A stretch of DNA of 64,000 nt from a bacterium (GTDB lineage: Bacteria > Sysuimicrobiota > Sysuimicrobiia > Sysuimicrobiales > Humicultoraceae): assembly GCA_031082185.1 (NCBI GenBank), contig JAVHLI010000010.1, forward strand, positions 43,102 through 107,101. Reading direction: 5' to 3'. Below the pieces are notes generated by a model, which ran no database searches, was not told the origin of the DNA, and saw only the letters and a list, made by a program, of their open reading frames with translations. Within the stretch, counting starts at the first letter, position 1; each line of letters starts with the position of its first letter. This document shows positions 41,076-49,750 of the stretch, one piece after another. The position numbers and the translations under genes are program-made.

Positions 41076-42323
41076 ATGCCCAGCCGCGCCGTTGTCGTCG
41101 GAGCCGGCGCCATCGGCGCCGCCTGCGCGCACTTCTTAGCCCGATCCGGCTGGGGGGTCACGCTGGTGGATCGCGATGAGATCGGCCGCGGCTGCTCCTA
41201 CGCCAACGCCTGCCTGATCGTTCCCAGCCACTCCCACCCGATTCCAGAGCCCGGAGCAATCCGCCGGGCCGCTCGCTGGATGCTCAGGCCGGACAGCCCG
41301 TTCTACGTGCGCCCTCGCCTCGATCCAGGGCTGCTCGACTGGTTGTGGAGGTTCCGACGTGCATGTAGCCCCGAGGCAGCGGAGCGCGGGTTCCGTTCGC
41401 TGCTCGATCTCAGCCGGGCCGGCCTGGCGCTCTTCGAAGAGATGACGCGCGAGGCAGGCCCGGCTTTCTTCTATAAGCGTCAGGGTCTGCTGCACGTCTA
41501 TCTCACGGACGCGGGCTTCCGCGAAGCCCATCACGAGCACGTCGCGCTACGGGAGGCCGGGTTCAACGCCCGGCTCCTCGACCGGGCAGAGGCGCTGGAG
41601 TTTGAGCCCGCGCTCAGCCCGCGCATCCGCGGCGGGCTGTTCATCGAGGGCGAGGCGCACGGCGACTGTTACGCCTACACCCTGGGTCTGGCGGGCCGAC
41701 TGGAGGCGAGTGGGGCTCGACTGATCACCGGACGCGGCGTTTCGCGGATCACGGTGGCGGGAGGCAGGGCGCGTGGTGTGCTGCTTGAGCCGCAGGGTGA
41801 AGAGATCCCCGCGGACCTGGTGGTGCTTGCCGCCGGCGCATGGACGCCTGCACTGGCCGCGCCGCTCGGGCTGCGCATCCCGCTTCAGCCGGCCAAGGGC
41901 TACAGTGCGACCATCCCAGGATATCCAGGCGCACCCCGTGTGCCGCTCCTCTCGATGGAACGGCGCGTGGTTGTCACGCCGCTGGGCGATCGGCTCCGAT
42001 TCGGCGGCACACTTGAGCTGGCCGGTCTCACACCCGGCATCAACCCGGTTCGGTACAGGGCCGTGGTGAGCGCCGCTCACGAGTTGCTGGCGAGTCCGCC
42101 GCCTGTGGATCAGGCCGAGGCCTGGTACGGCTTCCGGCCCGTCACTCCTGACGGACTGCCGGTTATAGGATGGGCGCCGGGGATCGAGGGACTCATCGTC
42201 GCCTCCGGGCACGCGATGCTGGGCTTCACGCAGGCGCCGATTACGGGGAAGCTGGTGGCTGAACTGGCGGATGGGCGGCCGCCGTCGGTGCCGCTGGAGC
42301 CCTTCCGCCCCGACCGCTTCTAG
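41076..42323 (+). CDS. FAD-dependent D-amino-acid dehydrogenase-like oxidoreductase
   Basis: 415 aa. N-terminal FAD motif VVVGAGAIGAACAHFLARSG, the DadA-like SYANACLIVPSHSHPIPEPG, and the C-terminal YGFRPVTPDGLPVIGWAPG with GLIVASGHAMLGFTQAP. Oxidises an amine such as a D-amino acid, glycine or sarcosine-like substrate. Only 7 bp after the MazF toxin, so part of its expression may be read-through. It overlaps the 3' end of the convergent URO-D-family gene by 4 bp. Confidence 0.85.
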   Translation: MPSRAVVVGAGAIGAACAHFLARSGWGVTLVDRDEIGRGCSYANACLIVPSHSHPIPEPGAIRRAARWMLRPDSPFYVRPRLDPGLLDWLWRFRRACSPEAAERGFRSLLDLSRAGLALFEEMTREAGPAFFYKRQGLLHVYLTDAGFREAHHEHVALREAGFNARLLDRAEALEFEPALSPRIRGGLFIEGEAHGDCYAYTLGLAGRLEASGARLITGRGVSRITVAGGRARGVLLEPQGEEIPADLVVLAAGAWTPALAAPLGLRIPLQPAKGYSATIPGYPGAPRVPLLSMERRVVVTPLGDRLRFGGTLELAGLTPGINPVRYRAVVSAAHELLASPPPVDQAEAWYGFRPVTPDGLPVIGWAPGIEGLIVASGHAMLGFTQAPITGKLVAELADGRPPSVPLEPFRPDRF

Positions 42324-43456
42324 GCTACGGCTACGGCGTGGGCCGCCTCCACCGCGGCGCGGAGGTTCTCCGGTGGCGTGTTTGCGCCCAGGTTGCAGAG
42401 ATACAGAGCAAACCGCCCGCCCCGCGCCCCCACCTCTGCGTAGCGTCGCACGCGCTCGGCGACGGCCGCCGGCCGCTCCTGGGCCAGAAAGCCGGCGCCG
42501 ACGCCCAGGATCAGCGGCACGTCGTGAAGGTCGGCGTAGGTCTTGTAGAAGCCGGGACCCAGCGCTTCTACGTCTGGATCCTGTCCCAGAAGAGGGCCCG
42601 GACCGACAAGAAGCTTGAGGTCCAGCATCTCCTCGGGCCGCTTCAGATAGCGCTCTCCGGCCCAATTCGCCACGGCGACTCCCGGACCGGACAACTCGCG
42701 GAGCCGGAGAATCGAGGGGACCACCCACTCCCGGAGCAAGGTCAGGTTGACGATGGGCGGGGAAGCGGTGGCATCCACGCCCGAGATCTTTGTGCTGTGT
42801 GGAAAATGGCGCTGCAGGTAGACGATCCACGGCGCCAGCACCTCCTCCGAGATCCGGGCGAGGAGGTCTCGAGCGAACTCGGGGTCCGTGTACATGTCCA
42901 GGAGAAACTGCTCGATGCCGCGCAGGTTCGTGGCCAGCGTGAAGGGGGCGCAGAAGCTCAGCCCCGGCTCGATCCCCGCGAGTCTCCTGAAATGAGCGTA
43001 CATCTCCAGAACGCGCTGACAGGCCGGTTGCGAATCGAAGTCGGGCGTCCGGATGCGCGAGAGGTCGGCTCGGTCGCGGATCAGGGGCGCGGTCCGGTCG
43101 ATGTCCGGCATCCCGTCCTCGCTCCACTGGATACCTTGCCCCAGCGCCTCGGCCTCGATGTTGTAGACGTCGTAGGTAATGGCCGGGACGTCCAGACCGA
43201 ATCGCGCCTGGGTATCCAGCGTGGCCGACACCAGGAGTTCGGGCCGCCTGAAGAACTCTCGGCGGGGAATGCCGCACTGCTCGGCAACGAACTCGTGCAT
43301 CTGGGCATACACGGGCACCCACCGGGCCGTGCCGCGCATGGCATCCGCCATCAGGGCGACGCCCTCCTGGAACACGGAGTAGTCCGCCTCGCGCGACTCA
43401 GACACGCTGGGTGCCGCCGAAGAATGCATCCGGGAGCGCAGGCGCCATGAAGGCAC
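42320..43456 (-). CDS. URO-D-family protein (uroporphyrinogen decarboxylase-like)
   Basis: 378 aa. Uroporphyrinogen decarboxylase/methyltransferase fold: LSFCAPFTLATNLRGIEQFLLDMYTDPE, GPGPLLGQDPDVEALGP and ILGVGAGFL near the end. Given the lack of other haem genes nearby, a corrinoid methyltransferase-like or other URO-D paralogue is likely rather than HemE. It starts at GTG 43,456 immediately after the ABC-F stop (TGAGTG); ATGs at 43,429 or 43,351 are alternatives. Confidence 0.75.
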   Translation of the reverse strand: MPSWRLRSRMHSSAAPSVSESREADYSVFQEGVALMADAMRGTARWVPVYAQMHEFVAEQCGIPRREFFRRPELLVSATLDTQARFGLDVPAITYDVYNIEAEALGQGIQWSEDGMPDIDRTAPLIRDRADLSRIRTPDFDSQPACQRVLEMYAHFRRLAGIEPGLSFCAPFTLATNLRGIEQFLLDMYTDPEFARDLLARISEEVLAPWIVYLQRHFPHSTKISGVDATASPPIVNLTLLREWVVPSILRLRELSGPGVAVANWAGERYLKRPEEMLDLKLLVGPGPLLGQDPDVEALGPGFYKTYADLHDVPLILGVGAGFLAQERPAAVAERVRRYAEVGARGGRFALYLCNLGANTPPENLRAAVEAAHAVAVA

Positions 43457-45430
43457 TCATTGATTTTCCGCCTCCTCAATCCGCTCGAGCGTTTCGTACA
43501 GTGCCTCCAATTTGCGCTCCGCTTCCTCGTACCGCAGCCGCATCGCCTTGGCCCGAGCCGGGTCGCGGTAGAGGTCGGGATCACCCAGCCACCCCGCGGC
43601 CTCGTCCCGCTCACGCTCCGCGGCCGCGATCTGAGCGGCCACCTCGTCGAAGGTCGGCGCAGCCGGCGGCGTACCTGCCGCGCCCTTGCGCGTGGCCTTC
43701 CCGGCGCGCGGCTCCGACCTCTGCGCCCGCTGTGCTGCCTCCCTTGTACGGCGCTCGCGCATCTCGCGATAGGTGCCGGCGAAGTCGGCGATGCCGCGGT
43801 CCTCGACCGTGAGAATGCGCGTCGCAAGCCGCTCCAACAGATAGCGGTCGTGTGTGGCCACGATCATCGTGCCGGGAAACTCGCGCAGCGCCGCCTCCAG
43901 CGCCTCGCGCGCCGGGATGTCCAGATGGTTGGTGGGCTCATCCAGCAGCAGCAGGTTGGGCTCGTCCAGCAGCAACTTCGCCAGACTCAGGCGCTGGCGC
44001 TCGCCGCCGGAGAGCATCCCCACGCGCTTGAAGACCTCCTCGCCGCTGAAGAGAAAGCGGCCCAGGTAGGCGCGCACCTGCTCAGGACTGAGCGGCCGGT
44101 CGGAGAGGATCTCGTCGAGCACGCTGTTGGCGGGATCGAGCGCCAGGGTGGACTCCTGGGCGAAGTAGCGGGGCCGCACGCCGGTCCCAAGCGTGACGAT
44201 ACCCGATGTGGGGGTCTCCAGGCCCGCGATCAGGCGCAGCAGCGTGGACTTGCCGGCGCCGTTGGGTCCCAGCATGCCGACGCGCTCGCCGCGGTAGATC
44301 TCGAGACTCACCTCGCTGAGCACCTCAATGCCTGCGGCACCGGGGCTGCCCGCGCCGGCGGCGGGTGCGCCCGCCCCGCCGGCCGCCGCCGCATCCGCCG
44401 TGGGATCCTCGAACCGCTTGGTCACCTTCTTGAGCCGTGCCACAATCTTCCCCGACGCGGGCGCAGAGGTAGCCCTCACCCGGAGCCCGCGCCGCTCCCG
44501 CGGTGCCTCGATCATCTCGGCTTCCACGCGGGCAAGCATCTTCTCGCGGCTCTTGGCCTGCGCGGCGCGCTGTCCAGCCTTGTAGCGGCGGATGTAGTCC
44601 TCGAGCTTCGCGATCTCCTCCTGCTGCCGGACCCAAGCCTCCTGCTGCAGACGAATCCGTTCGGCCTTCAATCTCGCGTAGGCGGAGTAGGCGCCGGGAT
44701 AGGAGGTTACCCGACTGTCTTCAAGTTCGAGAGTGCGCGAGGTCACGGCGTCGAGCAGGGCTCGGTCGTGGCTCACCACGATGCACGCGCCTGGGAACGA
44801 CTTGAGGTAGTCCTCCAGCCACTCGGTCGCGGCCAGGTCGAGGTGGTTCGTCGGCTCGTCGAGCAGCAGCAGATCGGGCTCGCCCAGCAGCGCGCGCGCC
44901 AGCTCCGCGCGGACGCGCCACCCGCCGCTCAGCACGCCGAGCGGCCGCGCAATGTCCGGTTCGCGGAAGCCCAGTCCCGAGAGGACCATCCAGGCGCGGG
45001 TCTCCAGCGTGAACCCGCCCGCATGCTCGAAGTGATCGCGCACGCGGGCGTACTCTTCCATGACCGCGTTGAGCCGGTTGGTATCGCCGTGCACCTCGGG
45101 CGCGGCCATCAGGTGCTCCAGGTCGAGGGCGCGCGCTTCAAGCGCGCGGACGTCTGCCGCGCCTTCCAGCACGTGCGCGAGAACCGCGCTCTCCGACGGT
45201 CCCACAGGGGTCTGCGGGAGGTAAGCCACCCGCGCCCATCCGGCCAGGCCGATCCGCCCCTCATCGGGTTGATCCAGCCCTGCCAGCAGGCGCAGCAAGG
45301 TAGTCTTGCCGGTGCCGTTGCGGCCGATCAGCGCGGCGCGCTCGCGGGCCTCCAATGAGAAGGTGACACCCCGGAGGATCTCCAGGTCGGCGTACGATTT
45401 GGAAACGTCGTTGACCGCAAGAAGTGGCAT
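43457..45430 (-). CDS. ABC-F family ATPase
   Basis: 657 aa, no membrane segments. Two nucleotide-binding domains: Walker A GRNGTGKTT and GPNGAGKST; signatures LSGGWRVRAEL and LSGGERQRLSL; Walker B LLLLDEPTNHLDLA and LLLLDEPTNHLDIP. Between them lies the charged P-site linker (about residues 270-340), and a C-terminal coiled-coil (YEEAERKLEALYETLERIEEA) resembles the Uup-like tail. Acts on ribosomes, for example in rescue or antibiotic protection. ATG 45,430 lies 4 bp after the LacI gene stop. Confidence 0.92.
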   Translation of the reverse strand: MPLLAVNDVSKSYADLEILRGVTFSLEARERAALIGRNGTGKTTLLRLLAGLDQPDEGRIGLAGWARVAYLPQTPVGPSESAVLAHVLEGAADVRALEARALDLEHLMAAPEVHGDTNRLNAVMEEYARVRDHFEHAGGFTLETRAWMVLSGLGFREPDIARPLGVLSGGWRVRAELARALLGEPDLLLLDEPTNHLDLAATEWLEDYLKSFPGACIVVSHDRALLDAVTSRTLELEDSRVTSYPGAYSAYARLKAERIRLQQEAWVRQQEEIAKLEDYIRRYKAGQRAAQAKSREKMLARVEAEMIEAPRERRGLRVRATSAPASGKIVARLKKVTKRFEDPTADAAAAGGAGAPAAGAGSPGAAGIEVLSEVSLEIYRGERVGMLGPNGAGKSTLLRLIAGLETPTSGIVTLGTGVRPRYFAQESTLALDPANSVLDEILSDRPLSPEQVRAYLGRFLFSGEEVFKRVGMLSGGERQRLSLAKLLLDEPNLLLLDEPTNHLDIPAREALEAALREFPGTMIVATHDRYLLERLATRILTVEDRGIADFAGTYREMRERRTREAAQRAQRSEPRAGKATRKGAAGTPPAAPTFDEVAAQIAAAERERDEAAGWLGDPDLYRDPARAKAMRLRYEEAERKLEALYETLERIEEAENQ

Positions 45431-45434
45431 GGGA

Positions 45435-46445
45435 TCAGGCGCGGGCCCCGGCGCCGCAGGATTCCCGCACGACCAGTTGCGGCTGGAGGACAATGGTCTC
45501 CGGTGGGCCGCTACGCGGTGCGGCCAGCCGCCGTAGGAGCAACTGCGCCGCGGCAGTGCCCAGGGCGTAGCCGGGCTGGGCGACCGCGGTCAGCGGGGGC
45601 GTCAGCACCGGCGCCCAGTACATGTCGTCAAATCCCACGACTGCCATCTCCTGGGGGATAGTGACGCCCTCTTCTTTCAGCCGGAGCAGTGTGCCGATGG
45701 TCATCAGGTTGTTTGACACGAACAGGGCGGTGGGGCGCCGGCGGACCCGCAGGAGTTCCCCGGCAAGATCATACCCACTCCGTTCCTTGAAGGTCCCCTC
45801 CAGTATACATCGCGCGTCAGGCTTGATCCCCGCGCGCCGCAGCGTATCGAGGAACGCTTCGAGACGCTCGGATCCGGTGTAGAGGCGCCGGGGTCCGCTG
45901 ATGATGCCTATGCGCCGGTGGCCGAGGCGGATTAGGTGCTCGACCGCCGCGCGCACGCCTGCCCGGTTGTCAATCAGGACCGCGTCGGTCTTGAGGCCGT
46001 TCAGGCGCCGGTCCACCTGGACGGTCGGAATGCCACTTGCCAGCAGTCCCCTCAGTAGGTCGGCAGGTCCGCCGGAAGGAGAAATGATGAGCCCGTCCAC
46101 GCGCTTCTGCCGGATCGTTCCGAGGTACATTGCCTCCTTGATCGGATCCTCATCGGCGTTGCACAGGATGATGGCGTAGCCCTGTGCCAGCACCACGTCC
46201 TCGACGCCGCGGACCACGGCGGCAAAGAACGGGTTAGCGTTGTCCGAGACGATCACCGCCAGGGTATTGGTGCGGCCCTTGATCATGCTGCGGGCAATGG
46301 CGTTGGGATGGTAGTCCAGGTCGCGGGCGGCCCGCGCAACCTTCTCTCTCGCGTGGACGCTCACGTAGCCGTAGCCGCCCAATGCGCGGGCGGCGGTCGC
46401 CATGGATACCCCGGCACGCCGGGCCACATCTCGTACGGTCGCCAT
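45435..46445 (-). CDS. LacI-family transcriptional regulator
   Basis: 336 aa. N-terminal helix-turn-helix (TVRDVARRAGVSMATAARALGGYGYVSV) with hinge YHPNAIARSMIKGRT, then a sugar-binding periplasmic-protein-like domain. The gene is divergent from the isomerase operon; the operator TGATAACGCTCTCA lies between them (46,490), and a second copy sits before the DapA-like gene (53,862). Likely represses the carbohydrate locus until an inducer sugar binds. Confidence 0.9.
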   Translation of the reverse strand: MATVRDVARRAGVSMATAARALGGYGYVSVHAREKVARAARDLDYHPNAIARSMIKGRTNTLAVIVSDNANPFFAAVVRGVEDVVLAQGYAIILCNADEDPIKEAMYLGTIRQKRVDGLIISPSGGPADLLRGLLASGIPTVQVDRRLNGLKTDAVLIDNRAGVRAAVEHLIRLGHRRIGIISGPRRLYTGSERLEAFLDTLRRAGIKPDARCILEGTFKERSGYDLAGELLRVRRRPTALFVSNNLMTIGTLLRLKEEGVTIPQEMAVVGFDDMYWAPVLTPPLTAVAQPGYALGTAAAQLLLRRLAAPRSGPPETIVLQPQLVVRESCGAGARA

Positions 46446-46489
46446 GCAGGAATCCTACCCGTCCCCCGGCGAAATAAACCAGGGCAATG

Positions 46490-46503
46490 TGATAACGCTC
46501 TCA
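46490..46503. promoter_or_regulatory. LacI-type operator before the isomerase gene
   Basis: TGATAACGCTCTCA fits the palindromic LacI/GalR consensus TGAnArCGyTnTCA, centred on CG. It lies between the LacI gene start (46,445) and the isomerase ATG (46,566). A near-identical copy occurs at 53,862-53,875. Confidence 0.72.
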
Positions 46504-46565
46504 GAAGTTCCATCACAGGGCCCGTTTCTCCTTTCGCGGGTCCTGCGCACGGAAGGAGGCAGGGC

Positions 46566-47981
46566 ATGCGTACCCCCAAGGTCGGCATCCTGACGTTCTC
46601 CGACGGCCGGCGCCACGTGCACTCGGAGCTGCTGCCGATGACCCGCGAGTTCGAAGGCCGCCTGACACGGCGGCTGCGCGAGGCCGGCTGGGAGGTGGTC
46701 ACCGGTCGCGATATCATCTGGACCACCGACCTGGCGAAGAGCGAGGCGCAGTACCTGGCCGCCGAGCGCGTGGACGCCACGATCTTCAACTTCGCCATCT
46801 GGAGCTTCCCACACCTGGCGGCGATCGCCAGCCAGTTCGCGCCCGGACCGTTCCTGATGTTCAGCAACGTCAACCCGCGGTATCCGGGCCTTGTGAGCAT
46901 GCTGGCCAGCGCGGGCGCGCTGGACCAGGTGGGCGTGTTCTGCGGACGCGTCTCGGGCGATGTGGGCGACGATGCGGTCTTTGCTCGCGCGCTGCAGTTC
47001 CTGCGCGCGGCCGCGGCCACCAACCGGCTGCGCGGCGAGACCTACGGGCTGATCGGCGGCCGCTCCATGGGCATGTACACTGCGCAGAGCCCGCTGGACC
47101 AGTGGCAGCGGCAGTTCGGCATTGACGTCGAGCACATTGACCAGTTCGAGATCGTCCGCCGTTCCGAGCTGGTGCCGGCGGACCGCGTCGAGGCCGGATT
47201 CCGATGGCTCGAGAAGCACGTGGGACAGATCCACTACGACGGGAAGAAGCTGACGCCCGAGTTGCTGAAGCGCCAGATCCGCTCCTACCACGCGGTGCGC
47301 GACCTGGTGGACGAATGGCGCCTGGACTTCTGCGGCATCAAGGGCCAGCCCGAGATGACCGACCACTTCGCAACGATGGACCTGGCTGAGGCGTTCCTGA
47401 ACGACCCTTACGACTGGGAAGGACCCCACGATCCCATCGTCTGCGCGACCGAGGCCGACATGGACGGCGCGCTCACGATGGAGTTGTTCAAGCACATCGC
47501 CGGCACGCCGGTGCTGTTCGCGGACGTGCGCCACTACGACGCCGCGGACAACGTGTGGGACCTGTGCAACTCCGGGCAGCACGCCACCTACTTTGCGGCC
47601 CGGTCGTTCGATCCGGCGGTGAACCTGCCCAAGGTGCGCTTCTACCCGGAGATCATCTACTTCCCGGCCGGCGGCGCGTCGGTGGCGCACATCGCGGCTC
47701 CGGGTCAGGTGACGCTGGCCCGCCTGGCCCGACGCCAGGGACGCTACTGGATGGCGATCGTTCCCGCTGAGTTCGTCGAGTTCCCGGAGGAAGTGGCCTG
47801 GGCGAAGGCGGCCGCGACCACGCCGGAGTGGCCGCACGCCTTTGCGCGGTTCCGGGTGGGCGCCGACGAGTTTCTGTCCGAGTACGACAGCAACCACATC
47901 CACGGGGTGTACGGGGACTACGTCCAGGAACTGGTGTGGATAAGCAAGATACTGGGGATGGACTGCCGGGTGTTCGCGTAG
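46566..47981 (+). CDS. L-fucose/L-arabinose isomerase-family protein
   Basis: 471 aa. FucI/AraA superfamily: an N-terminal Rossmann-like domain (VGILTFSDGRRHVHSELLPM), FGIDVEHIDQFEIV and the C-terminal metal/substrate region with FCGIKGQPEMTDHFATMDLAEAFLND, VCATEADMDGALTMELFKHI and HVGVYGDYVQELV-like end. Interconverts an aldose and a ketose using Mn2+. AAGGAGGCAGGGC before the ATG is a strong site. With the kinase downstream it suggests pentose (L-arabinose-type) catabolism. Confidence 0.82.
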   Translation: MRTPKVGILTFSDGRRHVHSELLPMTREFEGRLTRRLREAGWEVVTGRDIIWTTDLAKSEAQYLAAERVDATIFNFAIWSFPHLAAIASQFAPGPFLMFSNVNPRYPGLVSMLASAGALDQVGVFCGRVSGDVGDDAVFARALQFLRAAAATNRLRGETYGLIGGRSMGMYTAQSPLDQWQRQFGIDVEHIDQFEIVRRSELVPADRVEAGFRWLEKHVGQIHYDGKKLTPELLKRQIRSYHAVRDLVDEWRLDFCGIKGQPEMTDHFATMDLAEAFLNDPYDWEGPHDPIVCATEADMDGALTMELFKHIAGTPVLFADVRHYDAADNVWDLCNSGQHATYFAARSFDPAVNLPKVRFYPEIIYFPAGGASVAHIAAPGQVTLARLARRQGRYWMAIVPAEFVEFPEEVAWAKAAATTPEWPHAFARFRVGADEFLSEYDSNHIHGVYGDYVQELVWISKILGMDCRVFA

Positions 47982-48014
47982 GCCGCGGTGGCAGGGCTCA
48001 AGGTGGGCGGGCGC

Positions 48015-49688
48015 ATGGACCGGTACACCATCGGCATTGACTTCGGAACCGAGTCGGCGCGCGCGGTGCTGGTCGGCACCTCCGACGGCCGCCTGGCGGC
48101 CACCGCCACATTCGCGTATCCCCATGGTGTGATAGACCGCGCGCTGCCCGACGGTAGTGGGCGCGTCGGCGGCGAACAGCCCGCCGGCGCGCCGAATGGT
48201 AGCGAACGGCTGCCGCCTGACTGGGCTTTGCAGCATCCCGGCGACTGGGTGCTGGCGCTGGAAACTCTCCTGCGCGCGATGGCCGCCGCCGCGCCCCCTG
48301 ATGCGATCGCCGGAATCGGCATTGACTTCACCTCGTGCACCGTGCTGCCTGCGGCCGCGGACGGGACGCCCCTGTGCCTGCTGGAAGAGTACCGGCGCGA
48401 GCCTCACGCCTGGCCCAAGTTGTGGAAGCATCACGCGGCGCAGCCCTATGCCGACCGCATCAACGCCGCCGCCGGATCGCCTGGGGGCGAGTTCCTGCGT
48501 CTCTACGGCGGCAAGACCTCTTCTGAGTGGTCCTGGGCGAAGGGGTGGCAGTTCCTGGCCGAGGCCCCCCACCTGGCTCCGGTGGCGGAACGCTGGATCG
48601 AGGGCGGCGACTGGATCGTCTGGCAGCTCGTCGGACGCGAGGTGCGCAGCGCCTGCCAGGCCGGATACAAGGCACACTGGCAGAAGGACGCGGGCTATCC
48701 AGCGGTTGCGTTCTGGGCATCACTCGATCCTGCTCTCCCCACTCTGCTCGGCAGACTGGGCGATCCGCTTCCCGTGGCAACACCTGCCGGCGGCCTGCTC
48801 CCGGAGTGGGCCGCACGCACAGGGCTGCGCGCTGGCACGCCGGTGGCCGTGGCCGTGATTGACGCGCACGCGGCGCTTCCGGCCGTGGGCGTCAGCGGGC
48901 CCGGGCAGTTGGTCGTCATAATGGGGACCTCCACCTGTCACCTGCTGGTGGACGCGCGCCGTCAGCCGGTGCAGGGGATCTCCGGCGTTGTAGAAGACGG
49001 GATACTCCCCGGCCTGTTCGGATACGAGGCAGGCCAGGCGTCGTTCGGCGACATCTTTGGATGGTACGTGCGCACTCATGCCGCCGGAGCAGAGGGCGAG
49101 GCCGCGGCGTTCGCGCATCTGGAGCGCGAGGCGGCGCGCCTGGAGGCAGGGGCGACGGGTCTGCTGGCGCTGGACTGGTGGAACGGCTGCCGGACCCCGC
49201 TGGTGGACGCCGACCTTTCCGGCCTGATCGTCGGGCTCACTATCGCCACCGAGCCCCACGAGATCTACCGCGCGCTGCTCGAGGCCGCGGTCTTCGGCAC
49301 CCGCAGGGTTATTGACACCTTCGAGGCGGGCGGCGTGGCGGTGGGCGAGGTGCACGCGTGCGGCGGACTGGCCGAACGCAGCCCGCTGTTGCTGCAGATT
49401 ACCGCCGATGTCACCGGCCGCGACGTGCTGGCGGCGAAGGTGCCGCACGCGTCCGCGGTCGGCGCGGCCATCTACGCGGCGGCCGCGGCAGGAACGGCGC
49501 ACGGCGGGCATGAGGGCATGACCGAGGCGATCCGGCGGATGGGCAGCACCGACCGTGCCTGCTACCGGCCGCGCCCGGAGGCGCAACGGATCTACGATGA
49601 CATCTATCGCGACTACCTAGATCTTGCCCGGCATTTCGGCGAGGGCGGCACGGAGGTGATGAAGCGGCTGCGTCGCCTGCGAGGATGA
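48015..49688 (+). CDS. FGGY carbohydrate kinase, ribulokinase (AraB)-like
   Basis: 557 aa. The phosphate-binding TIGIDFGTESARAVLV motif, AGIGIDFTSCTVLPAAADGTP, GGDWIVWQLVGR and the C-terminal actin-fold GGLAERSPLLLQITADVTGR match ribulokinase more than xylulokinase. Phosphorylates L-ribulose or a related ketose with ATP, in series with the isomerase 33 bp upstream. ATG 48,015 has GGTGGGCGGGCGC upstream; an earlier start at 47,988 would add nine residues. Confidence 0.87.
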   Translation: MDRYTIGIDFGTESARAVLVGTSDGRLAATATFAYPHGVIDRALPDGSGRVGGEQPAGAPNGSERLPPDWALQHPGDWVLALETLLRAMAAAAPPDAIAGIGIDFTSCTVLPAAADGTPLCLLEEYRREPHAWPKLWKHHAAQPYADRINAAAGSPGGEFLRLYGGKTSSEWSWAKGWQFLAEAPHLAPVAERWIEGGDWIVWQLVGREVRSACQAGYKAHWQKDAGYPAVAFWASLDPALPTLLGRLGDPLPVATPAGGLLPEWAARTGLRAGTPVAVAVIDAHAALPAVGVSGPGQLVVIMGTSTCHLLVDARRQPVQGISGVVEDGILPGLFGYEAGQASFGDIFGWYVRTHAAGAEGEAAAFAHLEREAARLEAGATGLLALDWWNGCRTPLVDADLSGLIVGLTIATEPHEIYRALLEAAVFGTRRVIDTFEAGGVAVGEVHACGGLAERSPLLLQITADVTGRDVLAAKVPHASAVGAAIYAAAAAGTAHGGHEGMTEAIRRMGSTDRACYRPRPEAQRIYDDIYRDYLDLARHFGEGGTEVMKRLRRLRG

Positions 49689-49709
49689 TACGATGTTCTC
49701 GGGGACGCT

Positions 49710-49722
49710 CGTACAGTGTACG
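49710..49722. promoter_or_regulatory. Odd palindrome before the ABC binding protein gene
   Basis: CGTACA-G-TGTACG is a perfect 13-bp palindrome lying 28 bp before the binding protein ATG and 22 bp after the kinase gene. It might be an extra regulator site allowing independent control of the importer; chance is possible. Confidence 0.3.
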
Positions 49723-49750
49723 TGATTGAACGATCGCAGGAGGTGAAAAG

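Noticed and set aside
43460..45358. A 632-codon plus-strand open frame antisense to the ABC-F gene
   Set aside because: It mirrors the ABC-F coding strand; no recognisable domain or ribosome-binding site.
46455..48677. A 740-codon minus-strand open frame antisense to the isomerase and kinase genes
   Set aside because: No family features, Arg/Gly/His-rich composition, and both plus-strand genes have clear motifs and ribosome sites.
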